Source of the DNA: an uncultured Solobacterium sp.
GTDB taxonomy: Bacteria > Bacillota_I > Bacilli_A > Erysipelotrichales > Erysipelotrichaceae
Length of the DNA stretch: 10,113 nt
Reading direction: 5' to 3'
NCBI GenBank assembly: GCA_905194705.1
Contig: CAJJTI010000062.1
Span: 1 to 10,113 of the forward strand
Part shown: piece by piece, positions 1 to 7,233 of the stretch
How positions within the stretch are numbered: position 1 is the stretch's first letter
How the letters are laid out: each line of letters opens with the position of its first letter
Notes under the pieces: model-generated
Told to the model about the DNA's origin: nothing
The model's input: the letters and a program-made list of their open reading frames with translations, nothing else
The model's database searches: none
Translations under genes and position numbers: made by a program

Positions 1-123
1 TGTACCTGAGTTATCTGTTTCATCTTTAGTTGATGTATTTTTTATAATAGACATTAAACTAGCGGTTAGAATAATATTCCATCCCAATAGTCCTATAGCA
101 AGTACCCAATATATTTTTTTCAC
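1..123 (-). CDS. Partial membrane-anchored protein, probably HtrA-like serine protease (N-terminus only)
   Basis: Only the first 41 codons are present; the gene runs off the left edge. It starts at a GTG (123-121) with a strong SD site eight bases from its GGAGG core. The product begins MKKIYWVLAIGLLGWNIILT: a short positive N-terminus, one hydrophobic segment at about residues 4-26, then a polar Ser/Thr/Asp-rich stretch. This is the shape of a membrane-anchored extracytoplasmic protein. In many Bacillota, walJ is followed directly by an HtrA/DegP-family trypsin-like protease gene (htrC in Bacillus subtilis), so synteny suggests that identity. No protease domain is visible here, so the assignment is inference. 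Its start lies inside the 3' end of walJ, overlapping it by 65 bases in another frame. It is the last visible gene of the long minus-strand operon. Confidence 0.6.
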   Translation of the reverse strand, partial: MKKIYWVLAIGLLGWNIILTASLMSIIKNTSTKDETDNSGT

Positions 124-868
124 TATTATCACCTCCATGTTCTATTTCAAATTGTCCAGCGCTGCATACTATAAGATCTTTATTCAGTGAGCCTCTATGT
201 TTCATTAAAGTGTTGCATGTTACTTCTAGTGCTTTTTCTCTTGTGTTTGCCTCTTCACTGATATGAGCTAAGACAATCATTTTTGTTTTTTCTGTTACAA
301 TCTTACCTAATATATTCGCTGCATCTTCATTGCATAAATGTCCTGAATCAGAAGTGATTCTTTGCTTTACATAATATGGTCTCGATGTACACATCAACTT
401 TTCTATATCATGGTTACTTTCTAAAATAATATAATCTGCACCTGTTAATAAAGGGAGATATTTATCTTTTACGTAACCAGTATCGGTAATATACACTAGT
501 TTCTCAAGCCACGTTTCAAAGATATATCCAGTTGTCTTTTCTGCATCATGAGATAAAGCTAGTGGACGAACTGTTACATGTTGAAGTTGGAATGGCACTT
601 CACTTTCAACCCGTATCGTATCAATCTTGTCTATTTCTACTGGCGAATAAACTGGATAATCCTTAAATGTTTTAATTTGTGATATGTGATCTGTATGGGT
701 ATGTGTAATGAGCACTGCATCTAAATCTTTCAAAGAAAACCCGATACGCTCAAAAGCACTTAATAAATATTTCTTTGTTGAACCGCAATCAACGAGAACA
801 TTTAAATGTTCATCCTGCAGTAAGAAACAATTTCCTTTTGAACCACTCGCTAATAAATAAAACTTCAT
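59..868 (-). CDS. walJ: WalJ/YycJ-family metallo-beta-lactamase-fold hydrolase
   Basis: A 269-residue cytoplasmic metallo-beta-lactamase-fold protein of the YycJ/WalJ family, linked in Bacillota to the WalRK cell-wall regulon and to coordinating cell division with replication; its substrate is unsettled. The N-terminus MKFYLLASGSKGNC matches the family opening. Metal ligands are visible: HTHTDH (His56, His58, Asp60, His61), His107, Asp129 in ITDTG, His177 and His202. I chose the ATG at 868 because it forms an ATGA overlap with the upstream M23 gene and puts LASGSKGN at the usual distance. A TTG at 883 would add five residues without support. The last 23 or so residues, after a typical family ending near QFEIE, look like an extension translated across the SD and start of the next gene. 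A lost stop codon is possible. Confidence 0.9.
   Translation of the reverse strand: MKFYLLASGSKGNCFLLQDEHLNVLVDCGSTKKYLLSAFERIGFSLKDLDAVLITHTHTDHISQIKTFKDYPVYSPVEIDKIDTIRVESEVPFQLQHVTVRPLALSHDAEKTTGYIFETWLEKLVYITDTGYVKDKYLPLLTGADYIILESNHDIEKLMCTSRPYYVKQRITSDSGHLCNEDAANILGKIVTEKTKMIVLAHISEEANTREKALEVTCNTLMKHRGSLNKDLIVCSAGQFEIEHGGDNSEKNILGTCYRTIGMEYYSNR
129..136 (-). promoter_or_regulatory. Ribosome binding site GGAGGTGA for the partial htrA-like gene
   Basis: Read on the minus strand, GGAGGTGA is followed by TAATA and then GTG. This near-perfect SD fixes the GTG at 123-121 as a real start even though it lies inside the walJ reading frame, where the same bases encode Gly-Gly-Asp. Confidence 0.75.
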
Positions 869-2394
869 CGCATTACTGTACAATCAAGATATCCATCACA
901 CGGATTCTGAATTTCTCCATTCTTTTCAATATAGAAGTGAACGTGAGGACCTGTCGCTCTACCAGTCATACCAATTTGACCAATATAATCACCTTTATCT
1001 ACAACTGTTCCTTCCATAAGAGGACTACGAATAGACATATGTCCATAATATGTTCTTTGACCATTATTATGATCAATAACGATATAGTTACCACTGATAC
1101 CATCATAACCATTTTTTACAATGACACCACGATCTGCTGCATAAATTTTTCCATATAAGTCATATAGATTTTGAATATCAATAGCTTCATGGAAATGTGG
1201 ATAAGTATAGCATCCCCATCCACATGAGATTGTTGGATTTTCAATTGGCCAACGGTAGGTTCCTGTACCAATACTTGGCACTTCCATCGAACCAACAGCC
1301 ACAACTTCATTGATAGGTTGCAAAGTAACTACACTTGATTTCAAAGTACCATTAACTAACACACCATTAATCCATTTTTCTGAATATAAGGCATTTCTAC
1401 TACCGTTAACCCCTTGTTCAACAAGTTCCGTTTGCCCAACACGTACTGTTTCATCTTCAACATATACAGTAGTAGGATAAACTTCTTCCTTGCGCATACT
1501 TTCTTTTTCAACAACAACATCAAAGATAGGTTCAAAGTATGTAACACAAAGTTCTTCACCTTCATTTAAAATCTGATCTACACTTGTAATCTTGTCGCGG
1601 TTGATATTCATAACCTGTGTTGCGGATAAACCTTTATTTTTCGCACCGACACCGGCTACCGTATCGTATTTTTGAACAACATAGTATTCTTTTTCGTTGT
1701 TATCACCATATTCAATAAAGTTTAATATCTCTTCTTTCGTAGCTAATACATCACTTGGATTAGCATAACCTTCTGATAAAGATATCGTTTGCGAAATTGA
1801 TATACCAACAGCTCTTGTATCATATGTATTTAAAATTGCTGTTTCTCTACCATTCAGCAATAAATTCAACTCGTCTTTATCTACATAATAGGATAGATAT
1901 TCCATCAACGCATCATTATAAATTTCCTTATTTTTGACATACATTTCTGCATATATACCCGTTTCATCACTAAAAGAAACTAAAGTTGCCTTAATAGAAA
2001 ATAAATCATTATCTGTTAAATAGTTAAAAATATCATCATCTTTATTTTCATAATTGTAATAAGACTGTTCTTCTACAAGATATATATTTTTGCCTAAAGT
2101 AATTTTAGAATCAGGAAATAATGTCTTGTAGTCATCTTCATATATTGTATTCAAATACTTTTTTAAAGCGTTCTCACTTGATACAACGCCAACAAGTTCA
2201 TTATTTTTATATAATTTTTGAATCGTTTTAGGACTTGCAGCGATACTGGTAATATTTTGATCAATAATACTTTTTTCTTGTGCTTCTGTTTCAAATGGTT
2301 TATTTGCCTGACTGCTAAATTGACCAGGAACAAAAACAACGATAAGTATCGCTAGTAATAAACTAATTGCTAATACGGCTACGTTTTTTGTCAT
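865..2394 (-). CDS. Membrane-anchored LysM-G5-M23 peptidoglycan endopeptidase
   Basis: A 509-residue cell-wall hydrolase predicted to sit outside the membrane, cutting peptide bonds in peptidoglycan. Residues 5-23 form an N-terminal signal or anchor helix. Residues 30-230 match no domain I recognise. A LysM-like segment at 236-286 (YYVVQKYDTVAGVGAKNKG) should bind glycan. A G5-like segment spans about 290-368. The LytM/M23 domain at 380-500 keeps all zinc and catalytic residues: His402 and Asp406 (HEAID), His452 (YGHM), and His484 and His486 (HVHF). The usual HxxGxD form reads HEAID, with Ala for Gly. The start at 2394 lies 3 bases after the dnaB stop, with GGAG six bases ahead. The stop overlaps walJ as ATGA. 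It sits where B. subtilis has purA-walRKHI, so a role in WalJ-linked wall growth is plausible but inferred. Confidence 0.88.
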   Translation of the reverse strand: MTKNVAVLAISLLLAILIVVFVPGQFSSQANKPFETEAQEKSIIDQNITSIAASPKTIQKLYKNNELVGVVSSENALKKYLNTIYEDDYKTLFPDSKITLGKNIYLVEEQSYYNYENKDDDIFNYLTDNDLFSIKATLVSFSDETGIYAEMYVKNKEIYNDALMEYLSYYVDKDELNLLLNGRETAILNTYDTRAVGISISQTISLSEGYANPSDVLATKEEILNFIEYGDNNEKEYYVVQKYDTVAGVGAKNKGLSATQVMNINRDKITSVDQILNEGEELCVTYFEPIFDVVVEKESMRKEEVYPTTVYVEDETVRVGQTELVEQGVNGSRNALYSEKWINGVLVNGTLKSSVVTLQPINEVVAVGSMEVPSIGTGTYRWPIENPTISCGWGCYTYPHFHEAIDIQNLYDLYGKIYAADRGVIVKNGYDGISGNYIVIDHNNGQRTYYGHMSIRSPLMEGTVVDKGDYIGQIGMTGRATGPHVHFYIEKNGEIQNPCDGYLDCTVMR

Positions 2395-2397
2395 CTT

Positions 2398-3756
2398 CTA
2401 CTCCGATACATTTGCATAATTCATGCAGGCATTTGTATTTGCTTCAAAAGCTAGATAAAACTTAGTTGTTTCACCATTTCTATGCTTGGCAATATTTACT
2501 TCAAGCTGCTCTGAATTATTTTCTTTCGCTTCTTCTTTTACTTTTTCATCATAATATGATTCACGGAATAACATTAATACAATATCGGCATCCTGCTCGA
2601 TTGCTCCTGATTCACGCAAGTCACTTAACATTGGTCGTTTATCTTGTCTAGTTTCAACAGTACGAGATAATTGTGATAAGGCAACTACTGGAACTTTTAA
2701 TTCTCTCGCTAAGGCTTTTAGGCTGCGGGAAATATCTGATACTTCCTGTTGTCTAGATACATCACGAGAATTACTGCCGGATGCAATCAACTGAATATAG
2801 TCGATTAAAACTAAATCCAGTCCCTGTTCAGCCTGTAATTTACGACATTTACTGAATATTTCTGATACTTTTACAGCTGGCGTATCATCCATATATAGTT
2901 TTAAACCTTTTAAATCCACAATTGCTTCATTAACAGCATTCCATTCATTATTTGACAAGTGACCTGTTTTAATATGATCACCAGGCACTCTACTTTTGGC
3001 ACTTAATAAACGCATACCTAATTGTTCAATTGGCATTTCCAAAGAGAATATCGCTACCGCACCTTTTCCACGGTTATGTTCTGCTGTTTGTAATGCAAAG
3101 TTTAAAGCAACCGCTGTTTTACCCATAGAAGGTCTTGCGGCTAGGATAACTAAATCACCACGTTGAAAACCATGCGTAATTCTATCAAAATCTCTAAATC
3201 CTGTTTCTACACCAGTAATAAGTGATTTTTGTTCAGCCATTTGCTGAATTTTAACAAGTACATTATTAAAAATTTCAGGAGAAGCTGCAAAATCATTTGT
3301 TTTACGATTGTGTGAAATATTCAATATTGATTTTTCTGCCTGATCTAAATATTCATTGATATCTGTTTGCCCAGCATATCCTTCTTCAGCGATTCTTTCG
3401 GCTGTTTCAATCATATTACGCATGATGGCTTTATCATGTACCATCGTTACGTAATTTTTTGTATTGGCACTTGTTACCGCCGCATCAGTTAATCTTGTTA
3501 AATAGGAAAAGCCTCCTACACTTTCTAAAGTACCTAAATCCTTTAAACGTGTAGAAGTTGTTGTAATATCGATTGCTGCACCCTCTTGATATAGCGAATC
3601 TATCGCCTTGAATATACGTTTATTCGCTTCAGCATAGAAATCATCTTCACTTAATCCTTCTTCCATCGCAATACGCGCAGAACGAGGATAAATCATCATT
3701 GTACCAAGAAGACTCGCTTCTGCTTCAAGAGCAGACGGCATTACTTTTAATGGCAT
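2398..3756 (-). CDS. dnaB: Replicative DNA helicase DnaB
   Basis: A 452-residue hexameric 5'-3' replicative helicase (called DnaC in B. subtilis) that unwinds DNA at the fork and recruits primase. The N-terminal primase-interacting domain covers roughly residues 5-105 (opening MPSALEAEASLLG). After a linker, the RecA-like motor begins near residue 180 (TGVETGFRDFD). Visible motifs are Walker A AARPSMGKTA (206-215), SLEM (238-241), Walker B LVLIDY with Asp319, SQLSR (361-365), the ESGAIEQDAD segment (382-391), and KHRNG with a likely arginine finger at Arg426. The length is normal for the family and no intein is present. The stop is 3 bases before the M23 start, and the start is 3 bases after the rplI stop. 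The SD is weak and purine-rich within the rplI end, so coupling to rplI translation is likely. Confidence 0.97.
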   Translation of the reverse strand: MPLKVMPSALEAEASLLGTMMIYPRSARIAMEEGLSEDDFYAEANKRIFKAIDSLYQEGAAIDITTTSTRLKDLGTLESVGGFSYLTRLTDAAVTSANTKNYVTMVHDKAIMRNMIETAERIAEEGYAGQTDINEYLDQAEKSILNISHNRKTNDFAASPEIFNNVLVKIQQMAEQKSLITGVETGFRDFDRITHGFQRGDLVILAARPSMGKTAVALNFALQTAEHNRGKGAVAIFSLEMPIEQLGMRLLSAKSRVPGDHIKTGHLSNNEWNAVNEAIVDLKGLKLYMDDTPAVKVSEIFSKCRKLQAEQGLDLVLIDYIQLIASGSNSRDVSRQQEVSDISRSLKALARELKVPVVALSQLSRTVETRQDKRPMLSDLRESGAIEQDADIVLMLFRESYYDEKVKEEAKENNSEQLEVNIAKHRNGETTKFYLAFEANTNACMNYANVSE

Positions 3757-3759
3757 AGA

Positions 3760-4206
3760 TTACTCTTTTCCTTTTACTTCGCAATTAATTGTGGCAATAA
3801 CACCCTTATATAATTCAACTCTAACTTTTGTTACACCTAAGCTTACAATTGGAGCAGTATCTAAAATCTTACGTTTATCTACTTTATATCCATTTTTATG
3901 TAATTCTTCAACAATTTGTTTTGTACTTACAGAACCAAATACTCTTCCTTCAGCACCAGAATTCACTTTAAATGTGAAACGTTTTGTTTCTAATTCTTTC
4001 GCAATTTCTTCTGCTTCCGCTTTACGACGAGCATCTTCTTCTTTTTCAGCTTGTTTTTGTTCAGCTAAAATTTCTCTACTTTTTTCTGTAGAAGCTACTG
4101 CAAGTCCTCTAGCAATTAAATAGTTACGTCCATATCCGTCAGATACTTCAACAATATCCCCTTTTTTACCCACTTTTTTTACATCAGTTTTCAGAATGAC
4201 TTTCAT
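3760..4206 (-). CDS. rplI: 50S ribosomal protein L9
   Basis: A 148-residue large-subunit protein, full length for bacterial L9, which binds 23S rRNA near the L1 stalk and helps maintain reading frame. The N-terminal domain carries the L9 signature at residues 13-40, with the core GYGRNYLIARGLA. A long charged connecting helix (about 41-75, rich in Lys, Glu and Ala) follows, then the C-terminal domain at about 76-145 with GRVFGSVST. The SD GGAGGT (4215-4220) lies eight bases ahead of the ATG. The start overlaps the end of gdpP by 23 bases, and the stop is 3 bases from dnaB. This gdpP-rplI-dnaB order is conserved across Bacillota. Confidence 0.97.
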   Translation of the reverse strand: MKVILKTDVKKVGKKGDIVEVSDGYGRNYLIARGLAVASTEKSREILAEQKQAEKEEDARRKAEAEEIAKELETKRFTFKVNSGAEGRVFGSVSTKQIVEELHKNGYKVDKRKILDTAPIVSLGVTKVRVELYKGVIATINCEVKGKE

Positions 4207-6163
4207 CTTGGCCTACCTCCATAAAATAATTTTCTAAAGCTTTCGCTAATTCTTTTTCAACATCATCTATATTACATTTCGCTCTTTGCATAGCTGCTGC
4301 CGTCATATGACCACCACCATGCAGGGTTTCCATAATAACCTGTACATTAACTTTACCATTGCTTCTAGCACTGATAGCTGTTTGATCTTCATCAGTATTC
4401 GCTATAACAAATACCGCATTTACATTTTGAATCTGTAGTAACGAATCTGCACATTGACTCATTAGAGAACGAGTAATTGCTTTTCCTTTTACTGGTGTAA
4501 CAATAACCTGGTGAGGATAATTCTTACTCATTGCCATAATTGAAGATTTTAATGAAAATTCACTATATGAATCTTTTAGATATTCATTTACCTTTTGAGG
4601 ATCTGCACCCATTCTTCTTAAAGTGCTTGCTGCATCATATGTTCTAGCTCCAGTTCTAACAACGAAGTGATTTGTATCAATTGTCATACCTGTAAGCATA
4701 ATTGTTGCAGCTAGTTCTGATATTTCAATATGACTTGATACATATGGAATTAACTCTGTTATTAACTCACAAGCGCTGCTTGCTCCTGCTTCAATATATA
4801 AGAATATCGGTTTAACACCCATTTCTGTACTACGTCTATGATGATCAATAACCGCCACATTCTTCGCTTGTTCCAATACTTTTGAACCATTAGATTGCTT
4901 AATATTATGATGATCCACCATAATTACCAAAGTCTTATTTTGAAGTTGATTCAATGCTTCACTTTCTGTCACAAATGATACTTCATTTTCTAATTCTTCT
5001 CGATTAGCTTCTAGAACTGCTTTTAATTTACCTTCAACACCACCTGTTTTTTCAATAATACAAACTTGCTTACGTAATATTTTAGCCATATAGGATACAC
5101 CTAACGCTGCTCCCATACAGTCAAAATCCTGTTCCTTATGTCCAACAATAATCACATTGGAACTTCTACCAATTAACTCTCTTAAAGAGTGAGCCATAAC
5201 TCTGACACGAACTCTACTTCTTTTTTCGATTGCTTCACTGGATCCACCAAAATATTTAACTTCTTCTCCAGCTCTTTGTACGGCAACCTGGTCACCACCA
5301 CGCGTTTGCGCTAAATCCATTAGATTGATAACCATTTCATCTAACGTTCCAAAGTTATCTGTACCCATCGCAAATGCCATAGACAAAGTAATAGATACTT
5401 CTTGTTTTACTGCTGCTTTTCTAACAGTATTTAAAATTGAAAAATGATCAGCTGCTAAATCACTGAATATTTTCTCATTTAGAATTAATAAATAACGATA
5501 GTTATTGATACGTCTTAATAAAATACCATGATCTTTACAATATTCTGTTAATGGTGTACGTACTGCCACATTGATATTTGATACAGCTGCTTCATCTTCA
5601 TATTGTGTACTTTCTTCATAGTTATCTAGTGAAGCCATACCAATTACAGGTCTTTCTTCTTCATAAGCCAATTCATAGTTATGCTTTTCTGTTATATCTT
5701 TAAAGAATAAGACTGGTTCTTCTTCTTTTTTTGTAATTTCATATGTCTTTTCATCCAGTTGAACTTCAGCTGTATCACTGTCACCAGAAATAATTGCTTC
5801 CGCTTCAGGAATCCAGGCTAATACTTTCTTACCTACCCGGTTAATACCCCGAGCATAAAATAAATCACTCATCCAGGTAATCACATGATTGTCATCATAC
5901 GCTACCATACCAATACCACCATATAGATAAGCATCTTTTGCAGTATTCCCAAGTATTTCTCTAACACCAACTGCCTGTTCTTCACTTAATTTATCAAACT
6001 TATCCGCAAGATAAATGTACATAGCAATTTGTACAACCACTAAAATAACGGTCATAAAATACCATAAGTCATATCCTAAAACAGATAAGGCAATAACAAT
6101 TGATAATTCTATAAATACTAAAATAATGAGTAATTGTCTTACTTTATTTATTTTTTGTAACAT
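4184..6163 (-). CDS. gdpP: Cyclic-di-AMP phosphodiesterase GdpP
   Basis: A 659-residue membrane phosphodiesterase that hydrolyses c-di-AMP to pApA and so affects osmotic balance, wall homeostasis and beta-lactam tolerance. Domains in order: two transmembrane helices (about 8-28 and 32-52), a PAS-like region (75-155), a degenerate GGDEF domain (about 170-300, ending TRGGDQVAV), a DHH domain (about 335-500) and DHHA1 (about 540-650, with GGGHMTAAA). The catalytic metal residues are present: His342, Asp346 and Asp348 in GHKEQDFDCMG, Asp417, DHH at 440-442, and Asp496 in TIDTNHF. The second motif reads VDHHN, where I recall VDTHK in B. subtilis. SD AAAGGAG precedes the ATG. The start overlaps yybS by 20 bases and the stop overlaps rplI by 23, so the three genes are probably translationally coupled. 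Confidence 0.96.
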   Translation of the reverse strand: MLQKINKVRQLLIILVFIELSIVIALSVLGYDLWYFMTVILVVVQIAMYIYLADKFDKLSEEQAVGVREILGNTAKDAYLYGGIGMVAYDDNHVITWMSDLFYARGINRVGKKVLAWIPEAEAIISGDSDTAEVQLDEKTYEITKKEEEPVLFFKDITEKHNYELAYEEERPVIGMASLDNYEESTQYEDEAAVSNINVAVRTPLTEYCKDHGILLRRINNYRYLLILNEKIFSDLAADHFSILNTVRKAAVKQEVSITLSMAFAMGTDNFGTLDEMVINLMDLAQTRGGDQVAVQRAGEEVKYFGGSSEAIEKRSRVRVRVMAHSLRELIGRSSNVIIVGHKEQDFDCMGAALGVSYMAKILRKQVCIIEKTGGVEGKLKAVLEANREELENEVSFVTESEALNQLQNKTLVIMVDHHNIKQSNGSKVLEQAKNVAVIDHHRRSTEMGVKPIFLYIEAGASSACELITELIPYVSSHIEISELAATIMLTGMTIDTNHFVVRTGARTYDAASTLRRMGADPQKVNEYLKDSYSEFSLKSSIMAMSKNYPHQVIVTPVKGKAITRSLMSQCADSLLQIQNVNAVFVIANTDEDQTAISARSNGKVNVQVIMETLHGGGHMTAAAMQRAKCNIDDVEKELAKALENYFMEVGQDESHSEN

Positions 6164-7088
6164 AGGTAGCTCCTTTTAACATATTGGTATGCCAATTTGT
6201 TGTAATATACATAAAGCCAAGCATCGCCATTGGCAGCATAAACATCATTGTTAAAAAGAAAGATAGAATAACTCTGAATCCAGCTAATTTAGGATTTCTT
6301 AATCCCCCTTGAACAACTAAGCTTATCGCTCCCATAAAGCAAAGATAGATAACACCACATAATCCTGCACCTTGAAGAAATGTCTGTAGACCTGTATTAC
6401 TTAACGGATTATATAAAGTATAGTAATACACTACAAGTCCTAATATACCAACATATCCTGTCCATTTCTTTGGATAATAGAAAGCTAGTGGAGTAGATGG
6501 AGGTAATGTAAAACGTAATCTCTTTAATAATAATCTAGCAAATACATGTGTAATAATACCCTGTAATACACCTGTTAAAACAACTGACACTAGAATTACT
6601 GTTGTTAACATTTGTTTTAAATTGACTGTAGCAGGTAAATTCATACCACTTTTCGCAAAAGTATCCGTAATAATCTTTTCATATTCTGCCATTTCTGCTG
6701 CTAAGTCATAACCAAAGAAGCTGGCATATACAACAGTTGTAATAATATTGACAAAAATACCTATCAAAATTGCTAAAAATAATAGTTTCTTACTGTCTTT
6801 ATGGTCATAAATACCTGAACCATACATCATACCTAAGAAAGATTCACTTGCCACATAGAATAATGTTTGTGGTGTACCAATAATAAAAGACAACAAAACA
6901 ATTGCAAATAACACAACCCAGGAATTCTTCATTCCATATTTTGCACCATAAAATACCATTGGCAGTGGAAAAAAGAAGAGAAACATTTCTTCTAGCATTC
7001 CTGCGAATTGTCGATTGACGACTAATAATAATCCAACGATAGCACACATCATTGCGCCATCAGTAATTTTTCTAACACTGTTATTCAT
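6144..7088 (-). CDS. yybS: YybS-like DUF2232 polytopic membrane protein
   Basis: A 314-residue integral membrane protein with about eight hydrophobic segments (near residues 10-25, 30-48, 57-73, 101-123, 160-185, 209-225, 238-262 and 271-296). The N-terminus VRKITDGAMMCAI and the position directly upstream of gdpP match YybS (DUF2232). The molecular function is unknown; the fold resembles small-molecule transporter S-components. An amphipathic, charged segment at about 130-155 sits between helices. It is the first gene of the operon, with GAGGG (7094-7098) five bases ahead of its ATG and its own promoter about 30 bases upstream. Its end overlaps gdpP by 20 bases. I am confident in the family and have no evidence for a substrate. 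Confidence 0.87.
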   Translation of the reverse strand: MNNSVRKITDGAMMCAIVGLLLVVNRQFAGMLEEMFLFFFPLPMVFYGAKYGMKNSWVVLFAIVLLSFIIGTPQTLFYVASESFLGMMYGSGIYDHKDSKKLLFLAILIGIFVNIITTVVYASFFGYDLAAEMAEYEKIITDTFAKSGMNLPATVNLKQMLTTVILVSVVLTGVLQGIITHVFARLLLKRLRFTLPPSTPLAFYYPKKWTGYVGILGLVVYYYTLYNPLSNTGLQTFLQGAGLCGVIYLCFMGAISLVVQGGLRNPKLAGFRVILSFFLTMMFMLPMAMLGFMYITTNWHTNMLKGATYVTKNK

Positions 7089-7115
7089 TTATACCCTCAT
7101 TTTTATACATAGAAA

Positions 7116-7124
7116 ATTATAGCA
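7116..7124 (-). promoter_or_regulatory. Extended -10 promoter TGCTATAAT for the yybS-gdpP-rplI-dnaB operon
   Basis: On the minus strand, TGCTATAAT combines a perfect -10 box with the TGn extension. The -35 position (7139-7144, CTTTCA) is poor, which the extended -10 could offset. Transcription would start near 7109, giving a leader of about 20 bases that holds the yybS SD. It is the only convincing promoter for the seven-gene minus-strand operon. Confidence 0.7.
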
Positions 7125-7156
7125 TGAATAGCAATATCTGAAAGAATATGCAAATG

Positions 7157-7193
7157 CACCATTTTTGTATAAATATGGAAGTTGACCATTTTT
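7157..7193. repeat. Inverted/direct repeat cluster (CCATTTTT arms) between yybS and marR
   Basis: CCATTTTT (7159-7166) and AAATATGG (7171-7178) are inverted repeats matching at 7 of 8 positions with a 4-base centre. CCATTTTT recurs at 7186-7193, so the middle arm can pair with either side. The cluster lies between the two divergent promoters, upstream of both -35 positions. It may be a second operator or an AT-rich coincidence. Confidence 0.4.
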
Positions 7194-7196
7194 AAT

Positions 7197-7212
7197 TGTT
7201 GACAAGTCAACA
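7197..7212. promoter_or_regulatory. 16-bp palindrome, probable MarR operator over the marR -35 box
   Basis: TGTTGACAAGTCAACA is perfectly symmetric (7-base arms, 2-base centre) and includes the whole TTGACA -35 box of marR. A protein bound here would block RNA polymerase, which fits autorepression by the adjacent MarR-family gene. A further half site, GTTGAC, lies at 7181-7186, 17 bases upstream in the same orientation. Confidence 0.7.
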
Positions 7213-7226
7213 TATTTTGATAAAAT
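7199..7226 (+). promoter_or_regulatory. Sigma-A-type promoter for marR-degV
   Basis: The -35 box TTGACA (7199-7204) is perfect. A 16-base spacer leads to TAAAAT (7221-7226), which also has a TGn extension. Transcription is predicted near 7232-7234, at or next to the marR ATG, leaving no room for an SD. Confidence 0.78.
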
Positions 7227-7233
7227 ACTTTCC

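Noticed and set aside
865..883. Start of walJ at TTG 883
   Set aside because: It has no better SD, adds five non-family residues, and the ATG at 868 makes the usual ATGA coupling.
775..1158. Plus-strand open frame of 127 codons opposite walJ and the M23 gene
   Set aside because: It is antisense to two well-supported genes, has low-complexity Thr/Ile/Asn-rich content, and no SD or recognisable motif.
2466..2651. Plus-strand open frame opposite dnaB
   Set aside because: Antisense shadow of conserved helicase motifs, with His/Leu-rich content and no SD.
3791..4123. Plus-strand open frame opposite rplI
   Set aside because: Mirrors the biased Lys/Glu/Ala codons of the L9 helix; a Ser/Phe-rich antisense product without family features.
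7089..7233. Riboswitch or attenuator ahead of yybS or marR
   Set aside because: The predicted leaders are about 20 bases and 0-2 bases long, too short for an RNA element; the repeats lie upstream of transcription.
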